NCBI RefSeq assembly: GCF_020171785.1
Contig: NZ_JAIVAE010000003.1
Span: 434,001-498,000 of the forward strand
Length of the DNA: 64,000 bases
From: Guptibacillus hwajinpoensis
GTDB lineage: Bacteria; Bacillota; Bacilli; Bacillales; Guptibacillaceae
Reading direction: 5' to 3'
Shown: positions 45,165 through 54,840 of the stretch, one piece after another
Numbering within the stretch: the first letter of the stretch is position 1
Layout: each line of letters begins with the position of its first letter
Position numbers and translations under genes: made by a program
Notes under the pieces: model-generated
Databases searched by the model: none
The model's input: only the letters and a program-made list of their open reading frames with translations
Told to the model about the DNA's origin: nothing

Positions 45165-45629
45165 TTATTTCTCGCTTATGATTTGACTCCTGTTTCTAGT
45201 GACAAACTCTTTTGATTCGTCGTGTTCTAAAAGACTTAATAACGCTTGTTCATGAACAAAACAAATTTGATTAATTTCTTTGTCATTCGCTTCAAGGTCC
45301 TTACCGTCGCCAACATATTCGAAATGAAACATTGTCGTTATTTGGTTATGATAACCGATTTTCGTTTGCATTTTTTCTGGAAATTCAAATGATATCGTTT
45401 CATTAAATCGCTTCTTTAACGTGTAGGCGACGGACCCCGTTTCTTCTAATAACTCTCTTCTCATTGAGGCTTCGACTGTTTCATCTTCGTCTTCAACGCC
45501 ACCTTTAACAAAATCCCACGTTCCATTTTGAAGCTCTTTCCCCATTCTGGTGTTTATCGTGACTTTGCGAACGATGAGAAAGCGATTTTTGTGCGTAACA
45601 ATTGCCCCAACAGCCTTCCTAGTTTTCAT
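45165..45629 (-). CDS. Nudix hydrolase
   Basis: 154 aa. Complete Nudix box: GGVEDEDETVEASMRRELLEETGS, with the REx2EE metal ligands in RRELLEETG. It hydrolyses a nucleoside diphosphate linked to another group; the substrate is not predictable. The start lies 15 nt past the CwlK stop, so the two genes form an operon. Confidence 0.9.
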   Translation of the reverse strand: MKTRKAVGAIVTHKNRFLIVRKVTINTRMGKELQNGTWDFVKGGVEDEDETVEASMRRELLEETGSVAYTLKKRFNETISFEFPEKMQTKIGYHNQITTMFHFEYVGDGKDLEANDKEINQICFVHEQALLSLLEHDESKEFVTRNRSQIISEK

Positions 45630-45644
45630 AACACTATCTTCTCG

Positions 45645-46202
45645 CTAGTTTGTCGCATACTCACTTTCATCAGGTCTTTGACCATTCTGTAATTGGCGCA
45701 TCGTTAAACCGAAATCCATTTGCAAGTGAGGATAGTCTTTAAAACTACTCCAGTCTCCTCCCCAATCAAAACCAAGATCTTTCGCAATAGCGACTACTTC
45801 CATCCAATCTGATTTTCCATTCTCGTTATCGTCTCGCTCCATATCCCATACAACATCACCATCATCTAACTTCAAAGCAAAATCGATCGCTAGACCATAA
45901 TTGTGATAAGAACCGCCCCCGGCAACATTTGTAACGACTTGCCCTTCGGTTGACCGTCCTTTTTCATAAAGAGCATCCTGTTCTTCTTTCGTTCGGTGTG
46001 CAGCTGTAATCACAATCTCAACTCCCTTATCGGCAGCTCGATTGATCAACGTATCTTTCGCTTCACTTACCGTTGGATGCAGCTCCGTTGGCAAGGGAAC
46101 ATCCTTTTGAATAAACATTCCCTCTAGATCTTCCTTAAAGTTGATGAAGATAAGACCAATTCCTATTATGAAAAGGAAGGTTATAAGATTGAATCCTTTC
46201 AA
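45645..46202 (-). CDS. cwlK: Peptidoglycan L-Ala-D-Glu endopeptidase CwlK
   Basis: 185 aa, membrane-anchored M15C peptidase. TTG 46202 (MKGFNLITFLF) follows GGGAGG; the longer GTG frame at 46217 has none. One N-terminal helix (about 5-20), then the catalytic domain with zinc ligands in SYHNYGLAIDFAL (His, Asp) and YPHLQMDFG (His). LHPTV, VITAAHRTKEEQ, WDMERDDNENGKSDW and GFDWGGDW match B. subtilis CwlK. Cuts the L-Ala-D-Glu bond of the wall peptide on the outer face. Confidence 0.92.
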   Translation of the reverse strand: MKGFNLITFLFIIGIGLIFINFKEDLEGMFIQKDVPLPTELHPTVSEAKDTLINRAADKGVEIVITAAHRTKEEQDALYEKGRSTEGQVVTNVAGGGSYHNYGLAIDFALKLDDGDVVWDMERDDNENGKSDWMEVVAIAKDLGFDWGGDWSSFKDYPHLQMDFGLTMRQLQNGQRPDESEYATN

Positions 46203-46437
46203 ACCGAAACCTCCCACCTTATTAATCTAATATTTTGATCATAACATAGGTGGAGGTTAGGCATTCCAAATGGAGGCTTCATAGAATTTGTAAGCTTCTC
46301 CACAGAGGTTTACATTATTCTTCTTAAGAAATCAATTACTTCGTTTCGTCACTCTGCATACCGCTAACTGCACAATCCTAGTATAATAAGAAGAACATAA
46401 CCGCTTTTTATCCATTCCCTAGCAAAAGGAGACGCTT

Positions 46438-46713
46438 ATGAAAAGATTAGTAATTGCAAATTTTCTTCTTATAATCTCTCTTATTTATCGCATTACGAAA
46501 CCAAACTTATATCTCCCTGCATTCTCTATTGAAGCAGAAAATCCTGTCAAACTTACATTCACTACTCTCACCATCGATACTGGTTTCGTTACCGGTAACA
46601 ACGGCCTCCAACTACTCAATTTGGTTAAGTCCAATCTACCTTCTTATTTCAATCGCATGCGTCTTAACGATTTCTCCCTTGATTTCCAAGAAGCGGTAAG
46701 ACTATTTCCCTAA
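46438..46713 (+). CDS. Hypothetical protein, 91 aa, N-terminal membrane anchor
   Basis: Family not recognised. ATG 46438 follows AAAAGGAGACGCTT, a strong ribosome site, and TATAAT lies at 46382-46387. Residues 1-17 (MKRLVIANFLLIISLIY) form a signal or anchor helix; the rest is polar with no motif. The last 12 bases overlap the end of the converging nucleotidyltransferase pseudogene. Real expression is plausible but not certain. Confidence 0.45.
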   Translation: MKRLVIANFLLIISLIYRITKPNLYLPAFSIEAENPVKLTFTTLTIDTGFVTGNNGLQLLNLVKSNLPSYFNRMRLNDFSLDFQEAVRLFP

Positions 46714-47412
46714 TGAAAATCCTTCAAACAAGCGACCACCGTATGGTTGTAAAACGTCATCAACAAACGTAATGACGCTTTCCTTTTCACGTGTTTCATA
46801 ATAATGATCAAACACTTGTCCATACCTATCCGCCAGTGTTTGATCATAGATTTTTAATGCACGGACTATCCATTTAGATGAGCCGATCCACTGTTTATTC
46901 GTCCGAAGAATGAATTCATGAACTTGCTCTGCAAGAGTAGCTGCACAGCACATTTCTTCCCCTCGATCGGTAGCGCCAATAAAATCTTCTAATACATCTG
47001 TAAGAAAATAGCGTTTTAGCGTCATCTCGTTTTCTCCCCATGGAGACGGCCCCTTTTTCAGGATCATACCCGCCTCATCCTGCAGTACTTTTCCCTTCCC
47101 CTTGTCATTAAGAATTACGCCTTCAGACACCATTTTCGGAAGTGATGGTTTTGCTCGGGTACAGTCACTCTCATAAAAGGCATAATAGCTTTCTAAATTA
47201 TGAACATACCATTAGATCGGCCACCCCTCATAGAAAAAGGTCTCCCGATACGAAACAGTTACCGATGAATCAAAGACGACTATATCAAGATCAGATGTAG
47301 CTGTCGCTTCCCCTCGAACAACGCTTCCAACTAGAAAAGCAGCCTCACATTCGGGGGATCTTGTTTGTACTAGATCCTTAGCTATAGAAACGATGAGTTG
47401 TAATGATTCCAT
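46702..47412 (-). pseudogene. Nucleotidyltransferase, interrupted by one in-frame TAA
   Basis: From ATG 47412 (MESLQLIVSIAKDLV, after GGAGGTTGGAAA) the frame runs 237 codons with a single TAA at 47212-47214 (codon 67). The N-terminal part carries the polymerase-beta-fold motif LVGSVVRGEATATSDLDIVVF with the two metal Asp residues. Past the stop the same frame goes on WYVHNLESYYAF...CTRAKPSLPKMVSEG, which reads as the rest of the protein. Relatives as I recall them have Glu at the stop (GWPIE), so GAA to TAA is likely. The frame also extends upstream to 47571 through an unrelated hydrophobic stretch without a ribosome site. Confidence 0.8.
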
Positions 47413-47694
47413 TTTCCAACCTCCATTTCGATTTTTTATATTTTGAGGAAATAGTAGGCCCAGCTTAGGTAAAAACGATAGCTTTATTATCCAAATAACT
47501 AATAGAATGACAGCTAAAACAAGCCAGCAAGTTACCCCTACTAGTTCTTCTTTGACGTCAAAAAACACCATTCTGCATTCTCAAAATGCAACTAACTTTA
47601 ATTAAAATCTTCGTTAACGTATCTCGTGAAAATTTCTAGTCCTCCGCTACCAATTTTTTCAAATCAGTACGGATATCTCAATCTTTTTTCACGT

Positions 47695-47732
47695 AAAAAG
47701 GAGCTTACCTTATTTAAGATAAGCTCCTTTTT
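47695..47732. terminator. Terminator of the Cof-type phosphatase gene
   Basis: Perfect 13-bp stem AAAAAGGAGCTTA / TAAGCTCCTTTTT with a 12-nt loop; A/T tracts on both sides. Confidence 0.85.
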
Positions 47733-47775
47733 ATTAGAAGAGAGATAGCTTTTTTTCTTTTAACTCAGCCCTGAT

Positions 47776-48651
47776 TCATGTGCTTTTTATTGACGATGGG
47801 ACGATTAAAGACTTTAAATAATGATAGACTCCATCTTCATCACATGTAAATTCCGTTACATCGTCGACAATTTCTTTTATTTGATCCGATGCATTTTTCA
47901 TTGCTACTGCATAATCAACAAACTGGAACATCGGTAAATCGTTGTTACTATCCCCGACCGCCAATGTTTCTACATCCGACAAATCAAAATAGTGCAACAT
48001 TTTCTTAATACCAGTGGCTTTGTTTACATTTGCTACCATTACTTCAACATTATGAGCAGAAGAGATTGAGGTTGTAAAATCGATATCTTGCTTTATTTTT
48101 TCTAACTCATCTTTCCACCGATTGATATTGTCTTTTGTTCTAGCGAAGAAATAGAATTTAGAAAACTTATCTCCTTCGATGTGACTTTTCCAGTCGATCG
48201 CTTCTTTGATCGCCTCTTGACGTGAAAGCCATTCATTAAGCCCAACACTTTCTGGCTTTGGATCTTTCACCTCATCTTCCATAAATATACGATCTTGTTG
48301 TAAAGCGATACGGTCCGCTCCATATGGGAAAAGTTCATAATAAACTTTATGTTCTCTCGCTTTTTCGATAACCTGTTCTACTAATTCAAGAGGGAGTGAA
48401 TGTTCAAATATAGCCTCGCCCTCAACATACCCGGCCATCCCATTTGAAGAGATGATCCCATCGACCTGGAATCCATCCGGTACAAGATCGCTTATTTCGT
48501 CTGCAGCTCTGCCTGTCGCGATAAAAACATAAAGTCCATTATCTCTTAACTCATCAATAATTTGCTTCGTAAGTCCACTTACCTTATTGTTGTGATTTAA
48601 GATCGTACCGTCCATATCTAAGAAAATAGCCTTTGGCTTTGTTACCATCAT
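47776..48651 (-). CDS. Cof-type HAD-IIB phosphatase
   Basis: 291 aa. HAD motif I FLDMDGTILN (nucleophile Asp), motif II FIATGR, and motif III/IV AVGDSNNDLPMF with the closing Asp residues; a C2B cap domain lies between. Such enzymes dephosphorylate sugar phosphates, pyridoxal phosphate or flavin precursors. AAGGGGAG precedes two adjacent ATG codons (48651, 48648). Single gene, substrate unknown. Confidence 0.9.
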   Translation of the reverse strand: MMVTKPKAIFLDMDGTILNHNNKVSGLTKQIIDELRDNGLYVFIATGRAADEISDLVPDGFQVDGIISSNGMAGYVEGEAIFEHSLPLELVEQVIEKAREHKVYYELFPYGADRIALQQDRIFMEDEVKDPKPESVGLNEWLSRQEAIKEAIDWKSHIEGDKFSKFYFFARTKDNINRWKDELEKIKQDIDFTTSISSAHNVEVMVANVNKATGIKKMLHYFDLSDVETLAVGDSNNDLPMFQFVDYAVAMKNASDQIKEIVDDVTEFTCDEDGVYHYLKSLIVPSSIKST

Positions 48652-49097
48652 GACTCCCCTTACTGTAATAAATTCTACTTTTAATTTTTTTACATCTTAT
48701 CTCTCATTTTAATAGTAACCAGTACAATTATTGTTACAAATCGAAGCCAATTGCAATTGTTGTTTATCAACAAATAACATGTTACTCCTCTTCACTTAAC
48801 TTGTTCAAGTTATTGATACCAATTTTCATAAATTGGCATCGTTGGTTTGATTCGTTCTTTCAATTTAAAAGAGCCTATCTAATTGCAGATAAGCTCCAAC
48901 ATAATAGTGAACGCAAAATCAATCGATTTTTTCTGTATGTTATTCATGTACATTCTTTCTTCCAATCGTTAAAACCATCAGTACTGAAAACCTCATTTAA
49001 ACACTGCTTCTTCATACAAATATTGTCTCTATTTATAGCAATAATCAGACAGAAGTTCACTTCATTTCTTCTTAAAATAAAAGATGAGGTGATAAAG
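48652..49097. other. Gene-free interval before the MFS remnant
   Basis: No coding region supportable. It contains a degenerate hairpin (GAGCCTATCT-AATTGC-AGATAAGCTC, about 48870-48898) related in sequence to the terminator at 47695. The whole stretch is AT-rich and looks like decayed DNA. Confidence 0.5.
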
Positions 49098-49506
49098 ATG
49101 TACAAAAGATTATGGCGAAACAAAAATATACGGTATTACTTACTTGCTAGAGGAATTTCTCGACTTGGCGATGTTCTTCCGGAATGGCCTTTTTATCTTT
49201 AGCGTACGATTTAACTGGTTCCAATCTTCACACTACACGAATGGCTATGGCTGAGACCTTACCATACCTTCTTTTTGGATTAATAGGTGGTGTTATGGCT
49301 GATTGGTTACCTAAAAAAAATTATTAGTCTATCTGGACTTAGCTCGCATCCCATTCATTCTTTCTATCGTATTTTTGCATTATTTGGATGCACTTACTTA
49401 CACATATCTATTAATCGTGAGCTTTCTGACCCAGAGTATAGGATGTTTCTTTAACCCGACCCATCGATCTGTCCTACCTTCTATAACGACGGAAGAGGAA
49501 CGAACG
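49098..49506 (+). pseudogene. MFS drug-efflux transporter remnant, frameshifted and truncated
   Basis: ATG 49098 after GAGGTGATAAAG begins MYKRLWRNKNIRYYLLARG, ISRLGDVL. A one-base loss near 49177 (CTTCC for CTTTCC) breaks the frame; the next frame continues SLAYDLTGSNL...LLFGLIGGVMADWLPKK. A second loss in the A-tract near 49319 shifts it again into LDLARIPFILSIVFLHYL...FFNPTHRSVLPSITTEEERT. After ERT (49506) homology stops and the sequence becomes the antisense of an AraC remnant. About one third of an MFS protein remains. Confidence 0.78.
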
Positions 49507-49791
49507 GGATGCGGCTTTAATGCCCAATCGATCAGCTGTCTCTTGCAGAAAAGATGGCTTTATCTCCACGAGAAATTTCTCATTTGTAGCCATAAGTTGT
49601 TTATGATCTTCATATGGGTTAAATATTAGAAACTCTCCTTTATCAATGGAGATGTCACCATGATTTGTTTGATAAGATCCTCTCCCGAATAGAGAAAAGA
49701 TTAATTTATAACATCCATCACTTCTTCAAATCCGCTCACCTAATTGGTCATTACGGATAAGTAATAGTCCGTTCTCGTTATCTAGTATCAT
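49507..49791 (-). pseudogene. AraC family regulator remnant (cupin part)
   Basis: From ATG 49791, after AGGAGCTTAACTA, codons read MILDNENGLLLIRNDQLGERI, a TGA at codon 22, then CYKLIFSLFGRGSYQ, ISIDKGEFLIFNPYEDHKQ and KFLVEIKPSFLQETADRLG. This is the ligand-binding cupin half of an AraC-type regulator; the helix-turn-helix half is missing. The break coincides with the end of the MFS remnant. The interval 49792-50109 holds only a small hairpin (AATCAGCTT / AAGCTGATT near 49967-49989). Confidence 0.6.
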
Positions 49792-50109
49792 TAGTTAAGC
49801 TCCTAGTACAATAATGAGTTTTCATTCGTTTATGACAATAAACCCTTCACTTAATTATGAGACCTTGGGAACATAATTAAGAAATTCCTTCTACATCTGA
49901 TTCACTTATCAATACTTAATTCTAATTTTAACATTTTACGGAATTTGTTTTGTTTCAAAATCCGGAATCAGCTTATTAAAAGCTGATTTTAGAACTAACG
50001 GTTAAAACAAAAGTACGTTATCTCCTTATTACACAAAGCAATTCTTACGTATCCATTCATTTTTTGGTAAACTTTTGAAGGAACGCAATACCTTAAGGGA
50101 GGCACGAAT

Positions 50110-50646
50110 GTGAACCGGATTATGGTAATGGGCGCTTCAGCAGGAGCAGGTAAATCGACATTTGCAAAGAAACTCGGTGACATACTAGACTATGAGGTTC
50201 ACCACCTCGACGCTCTGTTTTGGAAACCGGGTTGGATTGAAGCGAGTCTTGATGAGTTTCGCACTTCCCAGGAGAAGATTGCTTTAACTTCTAGATGGAT
50301 TATTGAAGGAAATTATAGCAACTCCTATGATATCCGAGTGGCGCAAGCTGATACGATTATTTATATAGATGCCCCGCGACTCCTTTGTCTTTATCGGGTT
50401 TTAAAACGCTGGATCACTCATCTCGGGAAGACACGATCAGATATGGGAAAAGGCTGTAATGAAAAAATGGAATGGTCTTTTTTAACATTTATTTGGACAA
50501 CCTACTATCCTCGTAAGGAAAAGATGAAAAAGAGATTTGAAGAGATCCAACAAACTTCACCCGAAAAAAAGATTATTTTTTTACAAAACAAATCAGAAAT
50601 AGCGAATTTTCTTCATGAACTTCAGACAAATCATACAAATTTGTGA
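50110..50646 (+). CDS. P-loop kinase-like 'topology modulation' protein (FlaR family)
   Basis: 178 aa adenylate-kinase-like NTPase. Walker A GASAGAGKST at residues 8-17; HHLDALFWKPGW, WIIEGNYSN and DTIIYIDAPRLLCLYRVLKRWI are the family blocks. GTG 50110 follows GGGAGG. Named after FlaR in Listeria/Bacillus, but most members are uncharacterised small-molecule kinases. It probably forms no operon; the next gene starts 87 bp on. Confidence 0.82.
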   Translation: MNRIMVMGASAGAGKSTFAKKLGDILDYEVHHLDALFWKPGWIEASLDEFRTSQEKIALTSRWIIEGNYSNSYDIRVAQADTIIYIDAPRLLCLYRVLKRWITHLGKTRSDMGKGCNEKMEWSFLTFIWTTYYPRKEKMKKRFEEIQQTSPEKKIIFLQNKSEIANFLHELQTNHTNL

Positions 50647-50733
50647 GAACCCATGATAAGATAAAGTGCAGTACGTTTGAATCCTTATTTTCCTGTTTAA
50701 ACTAGAAATACTACTGAAGCACATGGAGGCATT

Positions 50734-51195
50734 ATGCTAACTTTTGAAGAAAAACTAGAGATTATTGAATCATCCTTTCCTGAACTGACCCGAAAAGACG
50801 TTTCGCTTGGACGTGTGAACTTTCACTATGAAGAAGCGGTTATCGATAAGAAAAATGTTGTTTATCATCTTCACCCGAATGGGAACGGCTATGTATTTGG
50901 TGACCTTATTGAAGGATATCCATTAGATGAAAGAGGTATGGTTAACATTCGTGATTTTTCAAGCAATGAGCTTCGAAAAATCATAGGTGAGTCCATCCAG
51001 TCTCTTTCTGTTCTTCCTGGGTCAGACATCGAAATCCAAACTTGGGTAAACGATGAAGATCAAACGCTTGAACTAATGTACGAGCCTGAACTCGAGCTAT
51101 GGAATGTCTACGCTGGCGATATTCTTGATGGCACATTCCCTTCTCGTAATGAAGCGGTTCAATACCTTGATGAAGAAGGATTTACTAGAAGATAA
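50734..51195 (+). CDS. Conserved hypothetical protein, 153 aa
   Basis: Family not recognised. Soluble, acidic, no signal or membrane segment. ATG follows GGAGG. The middle reads as a beta-rich domain (VVYHLHPNGNGYVFGDLIEGYP), then an alpha segment (FSSNELRKIIGESIQSL) and a C-terminal domain (TWVNDEDQTLELMYEPELELWNVYAGD). Followed by a strong terminator, so it ends its transcription unit. No function can be proposed. Confidence 0.7.
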   Translation: MLTFEEKLEIIESSFPELTRKDVSLGRVNFHYEEAVIDKKNVVYHLHPNGNGYVFGDLIEGYPLDERGMVNIRDFSSNELRKIIGESIQSLSVLPGSDIEIQTWVNDEDQTLELMYEPELELWNVYAGDILDGTFPSRNEAVQYLDEEGFTRR

Positions 51196-51202
51196 TGGCA
51201 TT

Positions 51203-51228
51203 AGCCTTCCGCTTTTACGCGGAAGGCT
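51203..51228. terminator. Bidirectional terminator
   Basis: Stem AGCCTTCCGC / GCGGAAGGCT, loop TTTTAC, T7 following on the plus strand; it sits next to the stop of the convergent GNAT gene. Confidence 0.88.
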
Positions 51229-51235
51229 TTTTTAT

Positions 51236-51667
51236 TTAGCCAAGCGACTTATAAAACCCCGTTGATTTTCCCAAATAACCACACGCTTCATAGAATTGAT
51301 GTGCAGCTCTTCGTTCTTCGCGGTTCCCACTGTTTAACACAACTGTGGAAGCCCCTTTCTCATTGGCCAATCTCTCAGCTTCACGAATTAACTTCCTTCC
51401 GATTCCTTGCTGGCGATATTTTTCTGCTGTTACCATCGTAATAATTCTTGCGATAAGAATGTTAGCGACATACGAACGTTCATAATGCATGCCAAGCATC
51501 CCTAGTAGTTCCTTTTTTTCTTCGACTACAAGGGTGACATACAGATCGTCATTCATAATCGGTATTAGTCGTTCTTGCACTTCATGTACAGATGTTTCAT
51601 AGCCCATATCTGAAAGTAAAAGAGTGATTCCCAGTTCATCACCCCTCCTCGCCTTCCTCACGTTCAT
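51236..51667 (-). CDS. GNAT family N-acetyltransferase
   Basis: 143 aa. EKYRQQGIGRKLIREAERLANEKGASTVVLNSG is the acetyl-CoA loop and following helix, and HQFYEACGYLGKSTGFYK the usual C-terminus. Its ATG overlaps the stop of the MFS gene upstream (ATGA), so the pair is translationally coupled. An acetyltransferase with an efflux protein suggests detoxification of one compound, an inference. Confidence 0.87.
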   Translation of the reverse strand: MNVRKARRGDELGITLLLSDMGYETSVHEVQERLIPIMNDDLYVTLVVEEKKELLGMLGMHYERSYVANILIARIITMVTAEKYRQQGIGRKLIREAERLANEKGASTVVLNSGNREERRAAHQFYEACGYLGKSTGFYKSLG

Positions 51668-52899
51668 CTTGCCTTCTCCTCTCGGAAATCATTCTTTCGA
51701 TATCGTTTTGAAACTTGTTTTTGTGAAAACATTGCAAGGAGCGGTACGACGAGCACAAGCAAACTTACTACTCCACCCCATCCAAAACGGTCCCACAATA
51801 CACCAACACCTGAACTGCCTGCAGCGACACCTGCATAATAGCTAATTAAATAAAAGCTTGAGGCTCCACTTTTGTGATGTTCGGCTGTCTTAGCTACGGA
51901 AGCAGATGCCATTGAATGCGCGATAAAAAACCCAGCACAAATGATGCAAAGCCCAATCATGACAAGCGTTATTGATTGATGAATGGTTAGGACCACTCCT
52001 ACTAGTAGTGTGAATAGCCCGATGATCATCGTTCGTCGAAGACCGATACTTGAAGAAATTCTTCCAGCCATGGGAGGAGAAACCACCCCAAGGATATACG
52101 CAGAATAAGTAAACGATATCCATTTCAACGAAAGTGTAAAAGGTTCTGCTTCCAAGTAGAAGGGCAAATAGGTCCAAACACCTGTAAAGATCACTTGAAT
52201 GAGAAAACCAAGTGTAAAGAGAGACAACAATCGCCTGTCTTTAAGATGGACGAACATTCCTTTCATATCATGAATCATACTTCTACTCCCCCCGTTAAAA
52301 AAACGAGAAGCAGGCAAAAGCAAGTAAAAACACACTGTTACGACAAGTCCAAAAGCCGCAAGAGAGAGCAAGCTTATTTTCCAGCTATATACATCCGTCA
52401 AATAACCTGTTGTTACGCGGCCGCTAAGGCCTCCCATTGCATTACTAGCAATGTAAATACTTGTGGCTAGGCCGATGTTGTAAGGCTCAACTTCATCTGC
52501 TAAATAGCCCATTGCTGATGCTGGTATACCTGCAAGAAAAAATCCCTGGACACATCGAAGAATTAAAAGAAGTAGAAACGAATTCATCAATGGCATGAGA
52601 AGTAGTAATCCTAGAACAAAAAGCAACGATACTTTCATCACCATTGTTCGTCCGTAGCGATCTGATACAAACCCTAGAATAAGAAGACCAGGAATCATTG
52701 TAATGACCGGCAATGACATCAGTAGACTTGATGTTGTAGGCGTTATTTGAAATTCTTTCACAAATATAGGAAGAAGCGGTTGGAAAGCATATAAGGAAGA
52801 AAAAACTAGCAATGCTCCACAACCAAGACTAGCTGCCGCTTTCCAAAACCCTGCATCTTTTGATGTATAACGCTGCTCCCAATTTACTTGATCGACCAC
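51664..52899 (-). CDS. MFS transporter, YnfM/AraJ-like
   Basis: 411 aa, twelve helices. Helix 2-3 motif GFVSDRYGRTMVMKVS is the canonical MFS motif A; the sequence GFFLAGIPASAMGYLADEV after helix 4 matches the YnfM/YtbD-like DHA1 group. Cytoplasmic tail SKRYRKNDFREEKAR. Promoter-proximal gene of a two-gene unit with the GNAT. Substrate unknown. Confidence 0.88.
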   Translation of the reverse strand: MVDQVNWEQRYTSKDAGFWKAAASLGCGALLVFSSLYAFQPLLPIFVKEFQITPTTSSLLMSLPVITMIPGLLILGFVSDRYGRTMVMKVSLLFVLGLLLLMPLMNSFLLLLILRCVQGFFLAGIPASAMGYLADEVEPYNIGLATSIYIASNAMGGLSGRVTTGYLTDVYSWKISLLSLAAFGLVVTVCFYLLLPASRFFNGGSRSMIHDMKGMFVHLKDRRLLSLFTLGFLIQVIFTGVWTYLPFYLEAEPFTLSLKWISFTYSAYILGVVSPPMAGRISSSIGLRRTMIIGLFTLLVGVVLTIHQSITLVMIGLCIICAGFFIAHSMASASVAKTAEHHKSGASSFYLISYYAGVAAGSSGVGVLWDRFGWGGVVSLLVLVVPLLAMFSQKQVSKRYRKNDFREEKAR

Positions 52900-52928
52900 T
52901 GTATCATCACCTTTATCCTTTGATCTGT

Positions 52929-54557
52929 TTATTTAAATTTAGTAGGAATGTGCGTTAGATCGATGCTCCACACGATTGGCATATAAAAATAGATCGCTAG
53001 CGTGATGATCACCACAGATGTTGCGTTAAGCCAGAACCCTGCTCTTGCCATGTCAGGAATCTTTAAATACCCCGACCCAAACACGACTGCGTTTGGCGGC
53101 GTAGCAACTGGAAGCATGAATGCGCAACTCGATGCAATGCCTGCCCCAATCATCAAAGCATACGGATGTACACCAATCGCTGCTGATAAAGATGCCATTA
53201 TTGGAAACATCATTGTGGCTGTCGCCGTGTTCGATGTAATTTCTGTTAAGAAAATAACGAGCGTCGTAACAAGAAGTAAAATAACAAATAAATGGATACC
53301 TTCAAGAACAGTTAGCTGCTCACCAATCCACTTCGCTAGTCCTGATTCTTGAAATCCAGAAGCAATTGCAAGTCCGGCCCCGAAGAGTAAGAGAATCCCC
53401 CACGGCAACCCTTTCGCGGTATTCCAGTCCAACAAAAACGATCCTTTGTTAGAAGGTGCAGGAATAAGAAACAACAAAATCGCTGCTGTCATCGCAATAA
53501 TCGTATCATTAATGTTTGGATTAAGCTCATTTAGAACAAATGAACGACTAATCCACGCAAGTGCTGTTAATGAAAAAATCAATAAAATAACTTTTTCTTC
53601 AACCGACATTTTTCCTAGATCCGTCTTTTCCTTATTGATAACTTCTTTTCCACCTGGTAATTCTTTAATGTTCATTGGAAAAGCCATTTTCACAAGGTAA
53701 TACCAACATCCAATTAAAAGTAAAACGGTTAACGGTACACCAAACATCATCCAACGAGCAAATGAAATTTCAATGCCATAAAGTTCATTCACAACTGCTG
53801 CAAAGATGGTATTAGGTGGCGTTCCAATTAATGTCGCAAGACCCCCAATCGAAGCGCTATAAGCAATACCTAACATAATTGCTTTTCCGAAATTAAATCT
53901 CGGAGCTCCCTCTTTCGTATCCAGATCAAGCTGTTCTGACACCTGATAAATCACCGCAAGTCCAATTGGTACCATCATCATAGCGGTCGCGGTATTCGAA
54001 ATCCACATCGATAAAAAACCTGTCGCCGCCATAAAGCCAAGTACAATTTTCTCCGTACTCGTTCCGATTGCTGATATAATAAAAAGAGCAATGCGTTTAT
54101 GTAAATTCCATTTCTGCATTGAAAGCGCAATCAAAAAACCACCCATAAAAAGAAATATCGTATTGTCGCCATAAGCAGATGCTGTTAAATCACCTTCAAG
54201 TGCACCCGTTAGCGGAAATAGGATGAGTGGCAAGAGAGATGTTGCAGGGATCGGGATAGCTTCTGTTATCCACCACGTTGCAATCCATGCGGTACTTGCT
54301 AATACGGCTAAACCAGCTTCCGAAAGACCGTTCGGATGAAAAAAGAGCATAAGACAAAGAAATAATGCCGGTCCTAAAACTAACCCAGTAATCTTTCTCT
54401 TGTCGTAGGCTGGTCCTGGTCCTGAAGTAAGCGTAGGATTTTTTTGTGAACTTTGGGAAGGGATTTCAGGCGTGTGTGAAGAAGCGAATGTTAAGAGATT
54501 CTTTGCACGATAATGTTCTTTCCAAAAATAACTCCAAAATAGACGGGCTTGTTCCAT
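52929..54557 (-). CDS. DASS family sodium/dicarboxylate symporter (SLC13 type)
   Basis: 542 aa with a ~60-residue hydrophilic N-terminus and eleven or more helices. The two Na+/substrate motifs are present: SNTATAMMMVP in the first half and SNTATATMMFP in the second; ASSCAFMLPVATPPNAVVFGSG is the family's C-terminal signature. It resembles SdcS, importing C4-dicarboxylates with Na+; sulfate or citrate are alternatives. Monocistronic, downstream of nothing obvious; the interval 54558-54840 upstream shows no gene. Confidence 0.9.
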   Translation of the reverse strand: MEQARLFWSYFWKEHYRAKNLLTFASSHTPEIPSQSSQKNPTLTSGPGPAYDKRKITGLVLGPALFLCLMLFFHPNGLSEAGLAVLASTAWIATWWITEAIPIPATSLLPLILFPLTGALEGDLTASAYGDNTIFLFMGGFLIALSMQKWNLHKRIALFIISAIGTSTEKIVLGFMAATGFLSMWISNTATAMMMVPIGLAVIYQVSEQLDLDTKEGAPRFNFGKAIMLGIAYSASIGGLATLIGTPPNTIFAAVVNELYGIEISFARWMMFGVPLTVLLLIGCWYYLVKMAFPMNIKELPGGKEVINKEKTDLGKMSVEEKVILLIFSLTALAWISRSFVLNELNPNINDTIIAMTAAILLFLIPAPSNKGSFLLDWNTAKGLPWGILLLFGAGLAIASGFQESGLAKWIGEQLTVLEGIHLFVILLLVTTLVIFLTEITSNTATATMMFPIMASLSAAIGVHPYALMIGAGIASSCAFMLPVATPPNAVVFGSGYLKIPDMARAGFWLNATSVVIITLAIYFYMPIVWSIDLTHIPTKFK

Positions 54558-54840
54558 AGTGATACCTCCTATCGTTCATTTCACTCTAGTGTAGGATTCG
54601 CCAGGTACACCTGTCAATATTTTCACAATTTTGGGTATATATTACTCTTTTAAGAAAAGGACTTTTGCTCGATTATTGGTTTATCAATCACATTAACGCT
54701 TCCAAACCCCCTTATATTTCCAATGAGGGCGAACATTATAAGTTGATAGTGTGATTTTTAATAATTCAAACAATATATTACAGGAATTAGCGTTTCAATT
54801 CGATTGACAACAAGTTGCTCAAAATCGATCCAGGGGGTAT

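Noticed and set aside
47415-47571. Hydrophobic N-terminal extension of the nucleotidyltransferase
   Set aside because: In frame, but a strong ribosome site and ATG at 47412 mark the real start; the extension has no ribosome site.
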